DNA of 64,000 nucleotides from Spiroplasma alleghenense (GTDB taxonomy: Bacteria > Bacillota_I > Bacilli_A > Mycoplasmatales > Mycoplasmataceae): the NCBI RefSeq assembly GCF_003363775.1, contig NZ_CP031376.1, forward strand, positions 434,001-498,000, given 5' to 3'. Positions 53,215 to 64,000 of this stretch are shown piece after piece. The position numbers were made by a program, and so were the translations under genes. Position 1 is the stretch's first letter, and each line of letters starts with the position of its first letter. The notes under the pieces were generated by a model. The model was not told where the DNA came from, did no database searches, and saw nothing but the letters and a program-made list of their open reading frames with translations.

Positions 53215-54384
53215 ATGAAGGAATTAAAAAAGAAATATCGTAATTTCTCTGATGTTTTGAGTCCTGTAGGAGTAATGTTTACAAAAAAAATGCTTAAAAA
53301 TAGTGATTTAAAAATTGCTTCAGAAGGTGATTTTGTGAATCGAGTTCAGATTTGTACTGCTATTTTTTATTCATTAATAACAACTTCGGTCATATTTTTG
53401 CTTTTAATTTACTATAAAATATCTCTAACATTAGAATTGCAAAATAGTGAATTATTAAACGAAAGGGATATTTTTCTTCTAAATGATCAAATAAACTTGA
53501 TAAATATAGCGATGATGGTGATTGGATTTAATATTGTTGGATTAACGACTATAATTATTTTTTTTACAAAAATCTCATTAGGAAACAGCACTAAATATTT
53601 TACATATTTTTTTAATTTTATATTTATTTGCCAGCTATTATTCTTCTGTAATTTTATATTTGTTCTAGATGCCTTTGGATTATTTTCTAAAACTAGCTCA
53701 TTGGGATTGTGGATTAATTTTATTACAAAGTGGTGATTGTGAGTTGTAGTAATTTCTCTTTGCTTGATTTCGTATAAAATTTATTCAAAGCTTTTTATAT
53801 TTATAAATGCAATTAATAGGGAATGAACTAAAATTAACATGCTTAGAAAAACTGGAGATAAAGAAAATTCATTTGTGTTTAAATATTGAATTCACCCAAA
53901 TGAAAATAGTGCAAGAAGACTGATGATAGTTGCTGGTTCTTTGAGCATGGGTTTGGCTTCTGTTTTGCATTTCATTTCGATTTTTCAACAAGTAGACTTG
54001 GATTTCATGAAGTATTTTTCATTGTTTTTTGGAGTTAGCGTTTTGTTAGTTTCCTTTATGGCCCCATATAATAAATTTTCTATTTACTATTTTGGAGTAA
54101 TATTGTTAATTTATTCAGGTCTGATGATTTATTCTCTCGTAGTAATACAAGAAAAGTCTTATTTGTCCGGACATCAAGTTTTATTTGTTTATCTATTTAA
54201 TATAATTATCTGATTTTTTGCATTGGGATCTAATGTTAATATTTGAATAGCAATTTTAAATAAAATTAATGTTTACGCAGTCGTTGTTAAACCATTTGAT
54301 TCTGTAGAACAATTTAAAGAATCAGTAGAAAAAATATATGAACAAGCTAAAAAAAATGATCAAGATAAAAAGGAAAATATTTAG
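53215..54384 (+). CDS. Unknown multi-pass membrane protein B before era
   Basis: 389 residues. After a cytoplasmic N-terminus of about 45 residues there are about eight membrane helices (near 48-70, 98-120, 128-155, 172-195, 235-260, 265-285, 290-312, 325-345) and a Lys/Glu-rich C-terminal tail. AAGGAGG lies 9 nt before ATG; the gene is 18 nt after protein A and 13 nt before era. No family recognised. The pair probably acts together. Confidence 0.87.
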
Positions 54385-54397
54385 GAGGTAAATTATT

Positions 54398-55303
54398 ATG
54401 GAAAAGATAAAGTCTGGATTTGTCTCAATTGTCGGAAGACCCAATGTAGGAAAATCTACGTTATTAAATACTTTTTTAAATAGGAAGGTGTCTATTGTAA
54501 CTAACAAGGCGCAGACAACTAGAAATAATATAACTGGAATTTTGAACTCTAAGTCAGAATATCAAATAGTTTTCGTTGATACTCCAGGAATTCATGACCA
54601 TAAACATGAATTGGGTAAATTTATGAATAAATCGGCAATGTATTCAACAAAATCCGCTGATGTAATTCTCTTTTTAGCTCCAGCGAACGAATTTATCGGT
54701 GAAAATGATAATTTTATTTTGAGAGCCTTGAAGGAGCGTGAAGTTCCGGTAATTTTAGTAGTTACCAAAAAAGATTTAGTGGATGAAAAGACTTTGCAAA
54801 ATAAAATTTCTGAATGAAAAGAAATTGATTTTAAATTTACTGAAATCATAACAATTTCATCAACAGATAGTTTAAATATTGATGTTTTAAAAAATAAGAT
54901 AGTAGATTTTCTGCCAGAAACAGGAATTGAGTATTTTCCAAGCGACATGTTTACAGACCAACCAGAACGATTTATTGTTAGAGAGACAATAAGAGAAGAA
55001 ATACTAATACAAACTGAAGAAGAAATTCCGCATAGTGTTGCAATTTTGATTGAAAGATTTCATGAAAAAAGCTGAATAATAAAAATAATGGCAACTATAA
55101 TAGTTGAGAGAGACAGCCAAAAGGGGATAATTATTGGTAAGGGCGGATCGAAAATAAAAGCCATTGGTACAGCAGCAAGAATTAAATTAAGATCTCTTTT
55201 TGGCAAAGAGTTTCACCTGGAACTTTTTGTTAAAGTTGAAAAAAAATGAAGAAGTTCACCGAGTTTAATTAAAAAATTAGGTTATGATAAGGATACTTAT
55301 TAA
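54398..55303 (+). CDS. era: GTPase Era
   Basis: Binds the 3' end of 16S rRNA and acts in 30S assembly. It has 301 residues. G1 is GRPNVGKST near residue 13, then [19 protein letters not shown] and VVTKKDLVD. The C-terminal KH domain carries [26 protein letters not shown] precedes ATG. Overlaps recO by one base. Confidence 0.97.
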
Positions 55304-56073
55304 TGCCTGCGATTGAAATAGAAGCAATAGTTTTAAGAAAATATCCTTTAAATGATTTTGATCAAATAATTGTTGTATTTTCAAAAGAATACGGAAAATT
55401 ATCTATAAAAGCTTTAGGGGTTAATAGGGCGAACTCTAAAAACAAATTTAGTATCCAAACCTTCTCGCGCAGTCGTTTTGAAATTTTTAAAACAAATAGA
55501 TTAGAAGGTATTAGTAAACTAAAAACTGGAGAATTAATTAATTTAAATATAAATTTGTCTAAAATCTATCAGAACTATTTGTATGCTAGTGCTTGTGTTG
55601 AATTAATCGAACTTTCCTTTGAAAGTAATGTTAAAAATATTCAAGCTTTTAACATCTTAAATGAAGTGATATTTAAATTAAATCATAATATTAATTCTAC
55701 AAAAAATTTCTCATTATTTTTATTTTATTCACTTGACTGATTTGGTGTCAAATGAGACCTGAAAAAATGTGTAAATTGTAATGAAAAAAAAGTTGATTAT
55801 TCAAATTTTGATTTTCAAAATTACGGTTTTTTATGCCGAAAATGTAACAATCTAGATAATTTTCAAGTTAGTCAGAGTTTCGTTGACTTTTTAATAAAAT
55901 TGGATAGAAGCAACTTTTTTCAAATCAGAGACGAAGACCAATATAACGTAAGGGATGTTATATTGTTAACTAATGTTTTAATGGAGTACTTGTCATCAGA
56001 AGTGGGTTTATACATTATTGCCCTTGAAACGATAAAAAAACAAAAAGTATTTCAAAATATAACGTTTTTATAA
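55303..56073 (+). CDS. recO: DNA repair protein RecO
   Basis: Mediator that loads RecA with RecR. It has 256 residues. The OB domain starts EAIVLRKYPLNDFDQIIVVFS. The zinc finger CVNC with CRKC lies near 158 and 183. Start coupled to era (TAATG). Three TGA-Trp codons around 55740-55760. Confidence 0.93.
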
Positions 56074-56171
56074 TAAACTTATAAAGTGTTGACATTTTTT
56101 GCTTTAAATTAGAAAATTAGTTGATATTTAATGTATACTTATAAAATTGTCATTTAAAAGGAGATTGAATA

Positions 56172-57536
56172 ATGAAAAATATGGAAAGTTTGATAAATCA
56201 CATAAAAACTCAAGGTTTTATATTTCAAGGTTCTGAAATTTATGGAGGTCTGGCAAATAGTTGAGATTATGGTCCATTAGGTTCTGAACTTAAACAAAAA
56301 GTAAAGGAGCTTTGGTGAAATTATTTCATACGTCACAATCACCTAAATGTAGGCCTTGATAGTTCAATTCTAATGAATACTCAAGTTTGAAAAAATTCAG
56401 GACACTTAGGAAATTTCAGCGATCCTTTAATTGATTGTAAAAAATGTAAATCGCGTTTCAGAGCCGATAAACTAATCGAAGACAAATTTCCAGAAGTAAA
56501 TGCTGGTAAAATGTCGAATTCAGACATCGAAGATTATATAAATAAAAATAAAATAGTTTGTCCGAAATGTGGAGGTTTAGATTATACAACAATTCGAAAC
56601 TTTGAATTAATGTTCAAGACAAACCAAGGAGTTTTACAAGATGAAAGTAGCGTTGTCTACCTAAGACCAGAAACTGCCCAAGGTATTTTTATTAATTTTA
56701 AGAATGTACAAAGAAGTACTAGAAAAAAAATACCATTTGGCATCGGGCAAATTGGTAAGTCTTTTAGAAATGAGATTACCCCAGGTAATTTTATTTTTAG
56801 AACCAGAGAATTTGAGCAGATGGAGTTAGAATTTTTCTTTGATCCTAAAGATAAAACTAATTGGTTTGAGTATTGAATTAAAGAGGTTGATTTTTTTCTA
56901 AGTGAAGTTTTAGGGATTTCAAAAAATAATTACTTTAAAAGAGAACATTCAAAAGAAGAGTTAGCTCATTACTCTGCGGCGACTACTGACTTTGAATATA
57001 ACTTTTTATTTGGTCGAGGGGAATTATGAGGAGTTGCTCATCGTGGCAACTTTGATTTAACCGCTCATCAAAGCGGAAGCGGACAGGACTTAACATACCT
57101 AGATCCAACAACAAACGAGAAAATTGTGCCTCACGTAATAGAACCAAGTGTTGGTCTTGAACGACTAATCTTAGCAATTTTAACTGAAAGTTATTGCGAG
57201 GAGGAAGTTGAAAACGGAACAAGGGTGGTGCTGAAACTTCCAAAAAAAATTGCTCCTTATCAAATTGCTGTTCTACCTCTTCAAAAACAACAAAATCAAG
57301 CGGCAACAGAGATTTATAATGATTTACTTAAAAATTATGATGTAATTTATGACGAAACTGGTAATATTGGAAAGAGATATCGCCGTCAAGATGCAATAGG
57401 AACTCCAATTTGTATTACATACGATTTTGATAGTGAAAATGATAAATGTGTTACAGTAAGAAATAGAGATACAATGGAACAAAAAAGAGTATTAATTTCG
57501 GAATTAGAAGATTTTATAAAAAAAGATTTAATTTAA
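56172..57536 (+). CDS. glyS: Glycyl-tRNA synthetase (homodimeric type)
   Basis: Class II synthetase of 454 residues, the eukaryote-like alpha-2 form. Motifs seen are the N-terminal [23 protein letters not shown], zinc pairs CKKC and CPKC, motif 2 around [19 protein letters not shown], and motif 3 with [14 protein letters not shown]. The anticodon-binding domain follows ([21 protein letters not shown]). AGGAG lies about 9 nt before ATG in a 98-nt gap after recO. Confidence 0.97.
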
Positions 57537-57552
57537 TCCAAGGAGGAACTAA

Positions 57553-59400
57553 ATGTCAGACAAAATTTCTCAAGAGTTAATTAATAAAGTAATTCAACAA
57601 ACTGATATTATAGAAATCATTTCCTCATATATTAAACTTCAAAAAAAGGGACAAAACTATCAAGCTATTTGTCCGTTTCATAAGGATAATAACCCCTCTA
57701 TGGTTATTAGTCCTGCAAAAAAATTTTATAAATGTTTTTCTTGTAATGAATCGGGTAACGTCATTGATTTTGTTAAAAACTATGAGAACATAAATTTTGT
57801 TGAAGCCATTAAAAAATTGGCTTTAAAATTAGGTTTAGATGTAGGTTTTTTAAAAAATTTCAATTCAAAACCAAAGTTTAGTAGTTATCAGTTAAAGCTT
57901 TTTGAAATTAATCTTCATGCCTCTAAATTTTTTTCAGCTGTACTTAATAACAAAGTGGGGATAGATGCCAAAAAATATTTATTAAGTAGAAAAATAAGTG
58001 AAAAAGAAATTGCTTATTGAGAAATTGGTTTCTCATTTAAAGAAAGTGGTCTAAAAGATCATCTTATTCAAGTTGGTTTTAAAATTGAAGAAATTATTGA
58101 TTCAGGAATATTAAAAGTTTTTGATACTAACATTAAAGATGTCTTTGTAAATAGATTAATGTTTCCTATAAAAAATGAAGACGGCCATATTATTGGTTTT
58201 TCAGGACGTGTAATTAATCAAAATGATTCACCAAAATATTTGAATACTTTTGAAACAAAAATATTTAAAAAATCAGAATTAGCATTCAATTTTAATAATG
58301 CAAAAAATGAAATAAAAAGAAATGATGAGATCATAATTTTAGAGGGATTTATGGATGTAATAAGCTTGAATCGAGCTGAAATTAAAAATTCGGTCGCAAT
58401 TATGGGAACCTCCCTTAGCGATTTTCAAGTAGATTTATTTAAAAAAATAACTAAAAATTTTGTTTTATTTCTAGATGGAGACGAACCAGGAGTTAGAGCG
58501 GCATTAAAAGCCGCTTGTAAATTAATGGACTTGGGTATTAACGTTAAAATTATTGATAATGATTCAAATTTGGACCCTGATGAATTAATAAATAAATTTG
58601 GGGCAAAAAAAATAAGAGAATTAATTGATAAATCTCAACACCCAATTGATTTTGCAATCAATTATTTTTCAAGAAAATTAGATTTGAATGACCAAATTGG
58701 TTTAGAACAATTTATGAAAGAAATCAAAAATATTTTAATTCATATTCGCGGTGAAATTTTTCAGGCAAAAGCTATTTCCAAGATTAGTAAAATTTTAAAT
58801 TTGAATGAAGATACAGTTCGCAATAGTATAGACGTGCGGTCGAATGCTTTAAAAACAGAATTTAAAAAAAGTGAAAATTTTAATTTTAAAGAGGAATTAC
58901 CAAAGAACAATTTATCAAATGAAATTAAAACATTAAAAAGTTATAGATTTGCTGAAGAAAGTATTATTTATTATTTGGTTAATAATCGAGATAAGCTTGA
59001 CTATTTAGAAGATAATTTAAATTTAATTAATAATTCAAACAACAAAAAATTAATTAATAAAATAATTGAAATATATAGAGTTCACAATTTAGAACCAGGT
59101 CAACCTGAAGAAATAAAGAAATATCTTAGCGATGAAAGCAAAAGCGCCAAACTTATAAATCAATTTGACAAAATAATTAATGAAACTAATTATTTTTTCT
59201 TAAAAAGTGTATTAAGTAATCACGGATTGGAAGATTCTTTATCAATTCTAGAAACTAAAAAGATTGAAGATAATAATAAAAGTTATTTAAAGAAAATGGA
59301 AGCAACTAGCGACTTAGCATTAAAGGAAAATTATAATAAAATAATTGAAAAAAATTATATAGAAGTTATTAAACTTAGAAAGAAAAGAGAGAAAAAATAA
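57553..59400 (+). CDS. dnaG: DNA primase DnaG
   Basis: Synthesises RNA primers at the fork. It has 615 residues. The N-terminal CHC2 zinc site is [10 protein letters not shown] with CFSCNESG. The TOPRIM domain has [10 protein letters not shown] near 255 and FLDGDEPG near 305. The C-terminal helicase-binding part is long and Lys/Asn-rich. AAGGAGG lies 8 nt before ATG. Followed directly by rpoD, the conserved macromolecular-synthesis order. Confidence 0.96.
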
Positions 59401-59401
59401 A

Positions 59402-60802
59402 ATGGGCTTAAACGTAAAAACAATTGAAACATTTGAAGAATTTAAAAATTATTTATTCAGATACTTAGAAAAAAATGACAACGAAATTTCTCAAGAAGAA
59501 ATTATTGAAGTAATTACAAAAAAATTTATTGATATTGAAGAAGATGAAATCGAAATTTTAATGAAAGAATTAACAGATAGAAACGTTGTCTTCACTGATG
59601 AAGAAATTGATGAAGATGAATTAGAAGAAGCGTTAAATAACTCAGATGATGAGAGTGAAGAATCAAAAAATTTAGAATCTGAATTTAAAGAGCGAAGTAA
59701 AACCCAAAAGGAGTTGAAGAAAACTGCTGGAATGACAACAACTGTAAAATATAGAGTTGGAGGAATAAGTAACGAGACTAAAATTCAAGACATTATTAAA
59801 GCCTACTTTAATCAAATTGGATCTTCAAAAATCTTAACAAAAGATGAAGAGGTATTTTATGCAAAAATGCTAGAAAGTGATGATGAAGAAGAAGTAAAAG
59901 CAGGCCGTGATAAATTAATTACCTCGAATTTAAAATTGGTAATTTCTGTTGCTCGTAAACATTTAAATCGTGGACTTGATTTTGCCGACCTTATTGAAGA
60001 GGGTAACATCGGACTTATGAAAGCTGTTGATAAATTTGACTATAAAAAAGGTTTTAAATTCTCAACTTACGCTACATGATGAATTCGTCAAGCGATAACT
60101 AGAGCGATTGCTGATCAAGCTCGTACAATTAGAATTCCGGTACATATGGTTGAAACGATTAATAAATTAACAAGAATTGAACGTCAATTAACCCAAGAAT
60201 TTGGAAGAGAACCTACATCAAAAGAGATTGCTGAAAAATACGGAAATGGCATCACAGCAGCAAAAGTAATCGAAATTAAAAAATTATCAATTGAACCTGT
60301 TAGTTTGGAAAAACCATTTGGAGACGAAGATGACACCCATTTTGGTGATTTTGTTGAAGACAAAGATATTTCATCACCCGATGAATATGCTGAAAAGGAA
60401 TCATTAAGAGAAGTTATTGATGAAGTATTTTTAGAAATCCTAGCTCCAAGAGAGGAAAAGGTTGTTAGAATGAGATTTGGAATCCTGCCAACAAAACTTA
60501 GAACTTTGATTCGTCTGGCCGAAGAATGTGATGATGATAGTGTAGATGAATTAAAAGAAGCTGTAATAAGTTTGGACATTCATTATGACACCCCAATTGA
60601 AAAAGTTCAAACATACCGCAATAAATGCATTCAAATCCATTTATCAAAATACGATTCACCCAAAACTTTAGAGGAAGTTGGTAAAGAATTGAAAGTAACT
60701 CGCGAAAGAATTCGCCAAATTGAAGCAAAAACAATTAGAAAATTCAAACCAACAGCTGCAAACCCTAAATCAAAAGTACTAAGAGATTTTTTTAAAGGAT
60801 AA
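59402..60802 (+). CDS. rpoD: Primary sigma factor (sigma-70/SigA) with insertion in region 4
   Basis: 466 residues. An acidic N-terminus of about 115 residues precedes region 1.2 ([14 protein letters not shown]), region 2 ([41 protein letters not shown]), region 3 and region 4. Between RMRFG (ending residue 360) and KTLEEVG (from 421) there are 60 residues where SigA usually has about 7; the extra stretch contains an acidic helix-like part ([16 protein letters not shown]). The DNA-recognition helix ([17 protein letters not shown]) is intact. Start ATG 59402 lies two bases after the dnaG stop. Confidence 0.96.
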
Positions 60803-60803
60803 A

Positions 60804-61496
60804 ATGAAGTTTTTAACGCCAAGATTGATAAAAATTGCTAGCCTTATAAAAGATGATGAAGAAATTGTTGCTGATATTGGTACCGACCATGCTTATTTAC
60901 CAATTTATTTAGCTAAGGGTCACAAGGTTAAATATGTATATGCAAGTGATATAAATAAAAATCCTTTCAAAGTTGCCCAACAAAATGTAAAAAATTTTGG
61001 AGTTTCAGATTCTATTGAAGTAATAAATAGTCCGGGATTAGAATGAACTTTGGAGAGAGAAAATTTAATAATTGATTGCTGTGTAATTTCGGGAATGGGC
61101 AGTACTACAATTTTAGAAATTTTAAAAAAAGACAGCGATAAAATTAATTCTTATATTATTTCTTCTAATACATTAGTTGAGCCAATCCGAAAATGAGTAA
61201 AAGATAAAAAATTTTTTATTGAATTAGAAGTATTGGTTGAAGACAATGGTATTATCTATGAAATAATAAAAGTAAATAAATTTGCAGGTAAAAAAATTAA
61301 AACAAAGTCTCAAACTTGTTTTGGTCCAATTTTAATGAAAAACATTAATCAACTTTTTATCGATAAGTGAGTTAAGGAAAAGGAAAAAATAAATAAAATT
61401 TTAATCAACCTACCTGAAAAAGATAAAAAAAAGAAGACTTTTAAAAAACAACTTAAATTAATAAACAAATACACGAATAAGGAAATGAGTCAATAA
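60804..61496 (+). CDS. trmK: tRNA (adenine22-N1)-methyltransferase TrmK
   Basis: SAM-dependent methyltransferase of 230 residues making m1A22 in tRNA. The SAM motif ADIGTDHAYLPIYLA lies near residue 23, then ASDINKNPFKVAQQN and the CVISGMGSTTI catalytic-strand region. The C-terminal coiled coil is Lys-rich. Starts one base after rpoD. The rpoD-trmK-nif3 order is typical of Firmicutes. Confidence 0.94.
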
Positions 61497-62282
61497 ATGA
61501 AAACCACAAAAATAATAAACTATTTAAACGAAAAATTTAGTCCAGAATTAGTTGCCGAATGAGATGCTTCTGGATTTCAAATTCAAGAAACTTTTAATGA
61601 TCCTCAGAATGAGGATGTTAAAAAATTAATGGTTTGTTTAGACGTAACTAAAGAAGCTTTGGATTTTGCAATTTCTCAAGAAATTAAATTCATAATTTCA
61701 AGACACCCATTTATTTTTAATTCAATTGAAAAGGAACTTAATAATCCTGCTAAAAAAGATATGCTTCAACAAATAATTGAAAATAACATTCAAATTTTTA
61801 CAATTCATACAAATTATGATGCTTCAGAAAATCAAATTCTAACAAAATTAATCGAAGATAAATTTGAAATTAAGTCAATTAACCGTGTAGGAGAAGATGG
61901 TGAAGGCTATGAATTTAATTTTAAAAAAGAAATTTCTTTAAGAAATTTGCTAGAAAATTTAAAATTAATTTTTAATGTTGATGATTTAAGAATCACAAAA
62001 AATTCAAACTTAGAAAGAATGATTAGTAATTTTTTCATTTGTACTGGAGCCGGAAGTCAAACAATGTTTTTTGAAAAAATGCAAAATCAAGTATTTGTAA
62101 CAGGTGAGGGAAAATGAAATGAAGTAATTTTTGCTCAAGATAACAATAATGATTTAGTTTTGCTTGGTCATTATATGGAAAATTATTTTATAAAAGATAT
62201 ATCAGAAAAAATTACAAAAGAATTTGGTAAAGAAATCAATGTAATCGAATTTGATGTCCAAAATGGATGAAAGAAATTCTAA
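61497..62282 (+). CDS. Nif3-like dinuclear metal center protein
   Basis: 261 residues of the Nif3/YqfO family, without the middle insertion. Metal-site traces are FIISRHPFIF (the usual HHP is RHP here), IHTNYDAS and LGHYMENYF. The AEWDASGFQI start corresponds to the W-D-N-G-Q signature. TGA-Trp at several positions. Ends overlapping the convergent ispH stop. Biochemical role in this family is unsettled. Confidence 0.9.
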
Positions 62283-63148
62283 TAGTTTTCTAGGAATTTA
62301 ATTACATCCAATTGTATAAAACTAGGTGTGCTAGCTCCCGCGGTCACAGCTACGTTTTTTATATTTCTAAGAATTTCTGGCTTAATATCACTTTTAGATT
62401 GAATCAAGAGTGACTTGATGCCTTTTTTTGTACCAATTTCTACTAATTTATTAGAGTTGTTACTTTTTTTATCTCCAACCACCAATAGTAAATCAACTTC
62501 GGATTGATTAAGTTTTAAAACAGCCTCTTGTCTTTCAAGAGTTGCATCACAAAGGTCATTTTTTATTAATGCTTTAGGATATTTTTCTTTTATTGCTTTA
62601 AAAATAAATTCAGTATCTATTTTTGAAAGCGTAGTTTGGTTTGTGACAATTATTTTGCTATTTTCGATGACGTTTAGATCATTTACCTCATTTGCGCTAG
62701 TAATTAAAGTTATTTTTTCACTGATGCTTGTAAGAGCGATTGTTTCAGGATGACTATTTTTGCCTACAAAAATAACTGATCAATTATTTTTCAGATAATC
62801 ATTAATTAATTCCTCTGTTTTTAATACTCATTCACATTTTGTATCAACCACAATCAGTCCATTTTTTTCAGATTGATTGATAACTTTAGAATCAGTTCCA
62901 TGAGCTGAAAAAATTACAACTGAACCACTCTCTAATTTTGAAACTAAATTAAGACGACTTTCATTCCTGTCATCTAGTAAAATAACTCCTAAATCTATAA
63001 ATTCTTTAACAATAATATCATTGTGTACAATTTTACCAATCATATAAATTTTTTTATCTGGGTACTTTTTGACTGTTTCTCTGGCAATTTTAATTGACTT
63101 AACAACTCCAAGGCAAAATCCCCTTGGAGTAACTCTTATAACATTCAT
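62279..63148 (-). CDS. ispH: 4-hydroxy-3-methylbut-2-enyl diphosphate reductase IspH
   Basis: Last step of the MEP isoprenoid pathway, giving IPP and DMAPP with a 4Fe-4S cluster. It has 289 residues. Cluster cysteines are C12 (GFCLGV), C105 (VDTKC) and the Cys in NDLCDAT. Substrate-site residues H42 (IVHND) and H83 (SAHG), the SHPET glutamate and the late VTAGASTP motif are present. GAGGATGTGG-like ribosome site before ATG. Its presence implies a functional MEP route elsewhere in the genome. Confidence 0.95.
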
Positions 63149-63234
63149 TAAGCCACATCCTCGTTAAAATTAATTTTACTTTAAAATATTAAAAAATTCT
63201 ATTATTTTACTTTAAAATAAAAAGAGAGGTCATT

Positions 63235-63921
63235 ATGTTTAAAAAAATAATTAACGAGTTGAGAATAAATAAAAAAATTGCCCAAATTTTTTGACTTTTT
63301 GTTACTCTGATAATAATGCTGTTATTTTTAATAATAACTTGGAATGTTGCTGGAAATTTTGAGCGTGGTCAGAATGGTTTTAAATTGCTTCGTGGAGGAA
63401 TTTACTTTATTTTTGTTAATAATGCTAGTCGCGCTAGTCAGGGTTATATCATTAGCGGGGCTGTTCTGGCCTTTTTTCCAATGATAATAATTTTCCCAAT
63501 TTTTTATTTCAAAAGTACAAATTATTTAATTAACTTTAAAATTAAAAAATATTTCCCGCAAGTAATAAATTACTCTAGGTGAAGCAAAATGATTCATATG
63601 ATTATCTTAATTTTAATTTTTTTCACAATTGGTGCTATTATTACAACTTCAAACGGAGGGTCTCTAAAGCCTCGTGAAAGTTATAAGATTATTCTTTGAG
63701 CATTTGATATATCCAATATTGAAAAACACACTGCAGGTATTGGAATGTGATTAGTTTGCTTTGGTGCTATGATACCAACTTTAGTGCTTCTTATTTGAAT
63801 ATTATCAATTGGACTTTCTTTTGTATTTTCAAAATGAGGTAGCTATATTTCGGAAAAAAAAGCTTTAAAATTATCTAAAAAACAATCTCAAGAAAATCAG
63901 GAAAATAATGATATTATTTAA
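63235..63921 (+). CDS. Hypothetical multi-pass membrane protein
   Basis: 228 residues with about four membrane helices (near 18-40, 70-92, 118-142, 168-200) and a Lys/Gln/Asn-rich C-terminal tail. The loop between the first helices contains NFERGQNGFKLLRGG. GAGAGGT lies 6 nt before ATG. Six TGA-Trp codons. No family recognised. Confidence 0.86.
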
Positions 63922-63931
63922 TTATATATTC

Positions 63932-64000
63932 GGAAAGTTGTCAGAGTGGCCGAATGAGGCGGTCTCGAAAACCGTTGTTTGTAAAAGAACCCAGGGTTCG
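63932..64000 (+). tRNA. tRNA-Ser (anticodon CGA), 5' part
   Basis: Class II tRNA start GGAAAGTTGTCAGAGTGGCC, D-arm, anticodon stem GCGGT/ACCGT around loop CTCGAAA (anticodon CGA), a long variable arm and the beginning of the T-loop GGGTTCG, cut by the window end. Reads TCG. Confidence 0.93.

Noticed and set aside
56074-56171. T-box or other riboswitch before glyS
   Set aside because: The gap is only 98 nt with no T-box sequence, specifier stem or terminator; it holds only A/T-rich promoter-like sequence.

Overview
The window is AT-rich DNA from a wall-less bacterium of the class Mollicutes. The coding evidence is direct: dozens of conserved genes (leuS, trmD, obg, clpB, mnmA, lon, glyS, rpoD and others) read through in-frame TGA codons at conserved tryptophan positions, so translation table 4 applies. 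The gene set and order fit the Entomoplasmatales (Spiroplasma, Mesoplasma, Entomoplasma). The ispH gene of the MEP isoprenoid route favours Spiroplasma, but the species is not resolved. Coding is dense and almost all on the + strand; only a GNAT acetyltransferase, a DUF192-like gene and ispH are on the minus strand. There are two tRNA genes, no rRNA, no insertion sequence, no phage module and no CRISPR array. No gene-free stretch exceeds about 300 bases.

Layout. 1-9900: end of leuS, GNAT, rlmH, the rpsP-(KhpA-like)-rimM-trmD-rplS operon, rbgA, a continuous reading frame joining RNase HII to a phosphohexomutase, then a small SSB and a degenerate DprA. 10000-20700: an ABC exporter with a small membrane protein, trmFO from an apparently leaderless promoter, tRNA-Arg, DUF3196-like and CxxC proteins, obg, nadE, several unknown genes including an Asn/Gln/Tyr-rich membrane protein, and hemW. 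20690-27730: the heat-shock block clpB and hrcA-grpE-dnaK-dnaJ with three CIRCE-type operators; a fourth lies before lon at 43070. 27800-36720: a large disordered protein, mnmA, a membrane-anchored charged protein, a DUF2779 dual-nuclease protein, fmt, an ECF S-component fused to a HAD phosphatase, efp and an Asp23-like gene.

36850-41674 is a run of four co-directional genes for charged, coiled-coil or disordered proteins that I cannot assign to any family. 41735-48710: tig, lon, rarA, a tail-anchored PH-like protein, a DUF192-like gene and a DJ-1 family gene. 48785-51156: an ABC exporter with an N-terminal C39 peptidase domain, seemingly started from ATT, plus a small accessory membrane protein. 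51182-62282 is the conserved Firmicutes-type order ybeY-dgkA-cdd-(two unknown membrane proteins)-era-recO-glyS-dnaG-rpoD-trmK-nif3. It is followed by convergent ispH, a membrane protein and the start of tRNA-Ser.

Together the genes serve translation (ribosomal proteins, tRNA and rRNA modification, synthetases, EF-P, formylation), ribosome assembly GTPases (RbgA, Obg, Era), protein quality control under HrcA, and DNA maintenance (RNase HII, SSB, DprA, RarA, RecO, DnaG). The most unusual signals are the RNase HII-mutase fusion, the S-component-HAD fusion, the dual-nuclease DUF2779 protein, a roughly 50-residue insertion in sigma factor region 4, the C39 exporter with no visible cargo, and the four-gene unknown cluster.
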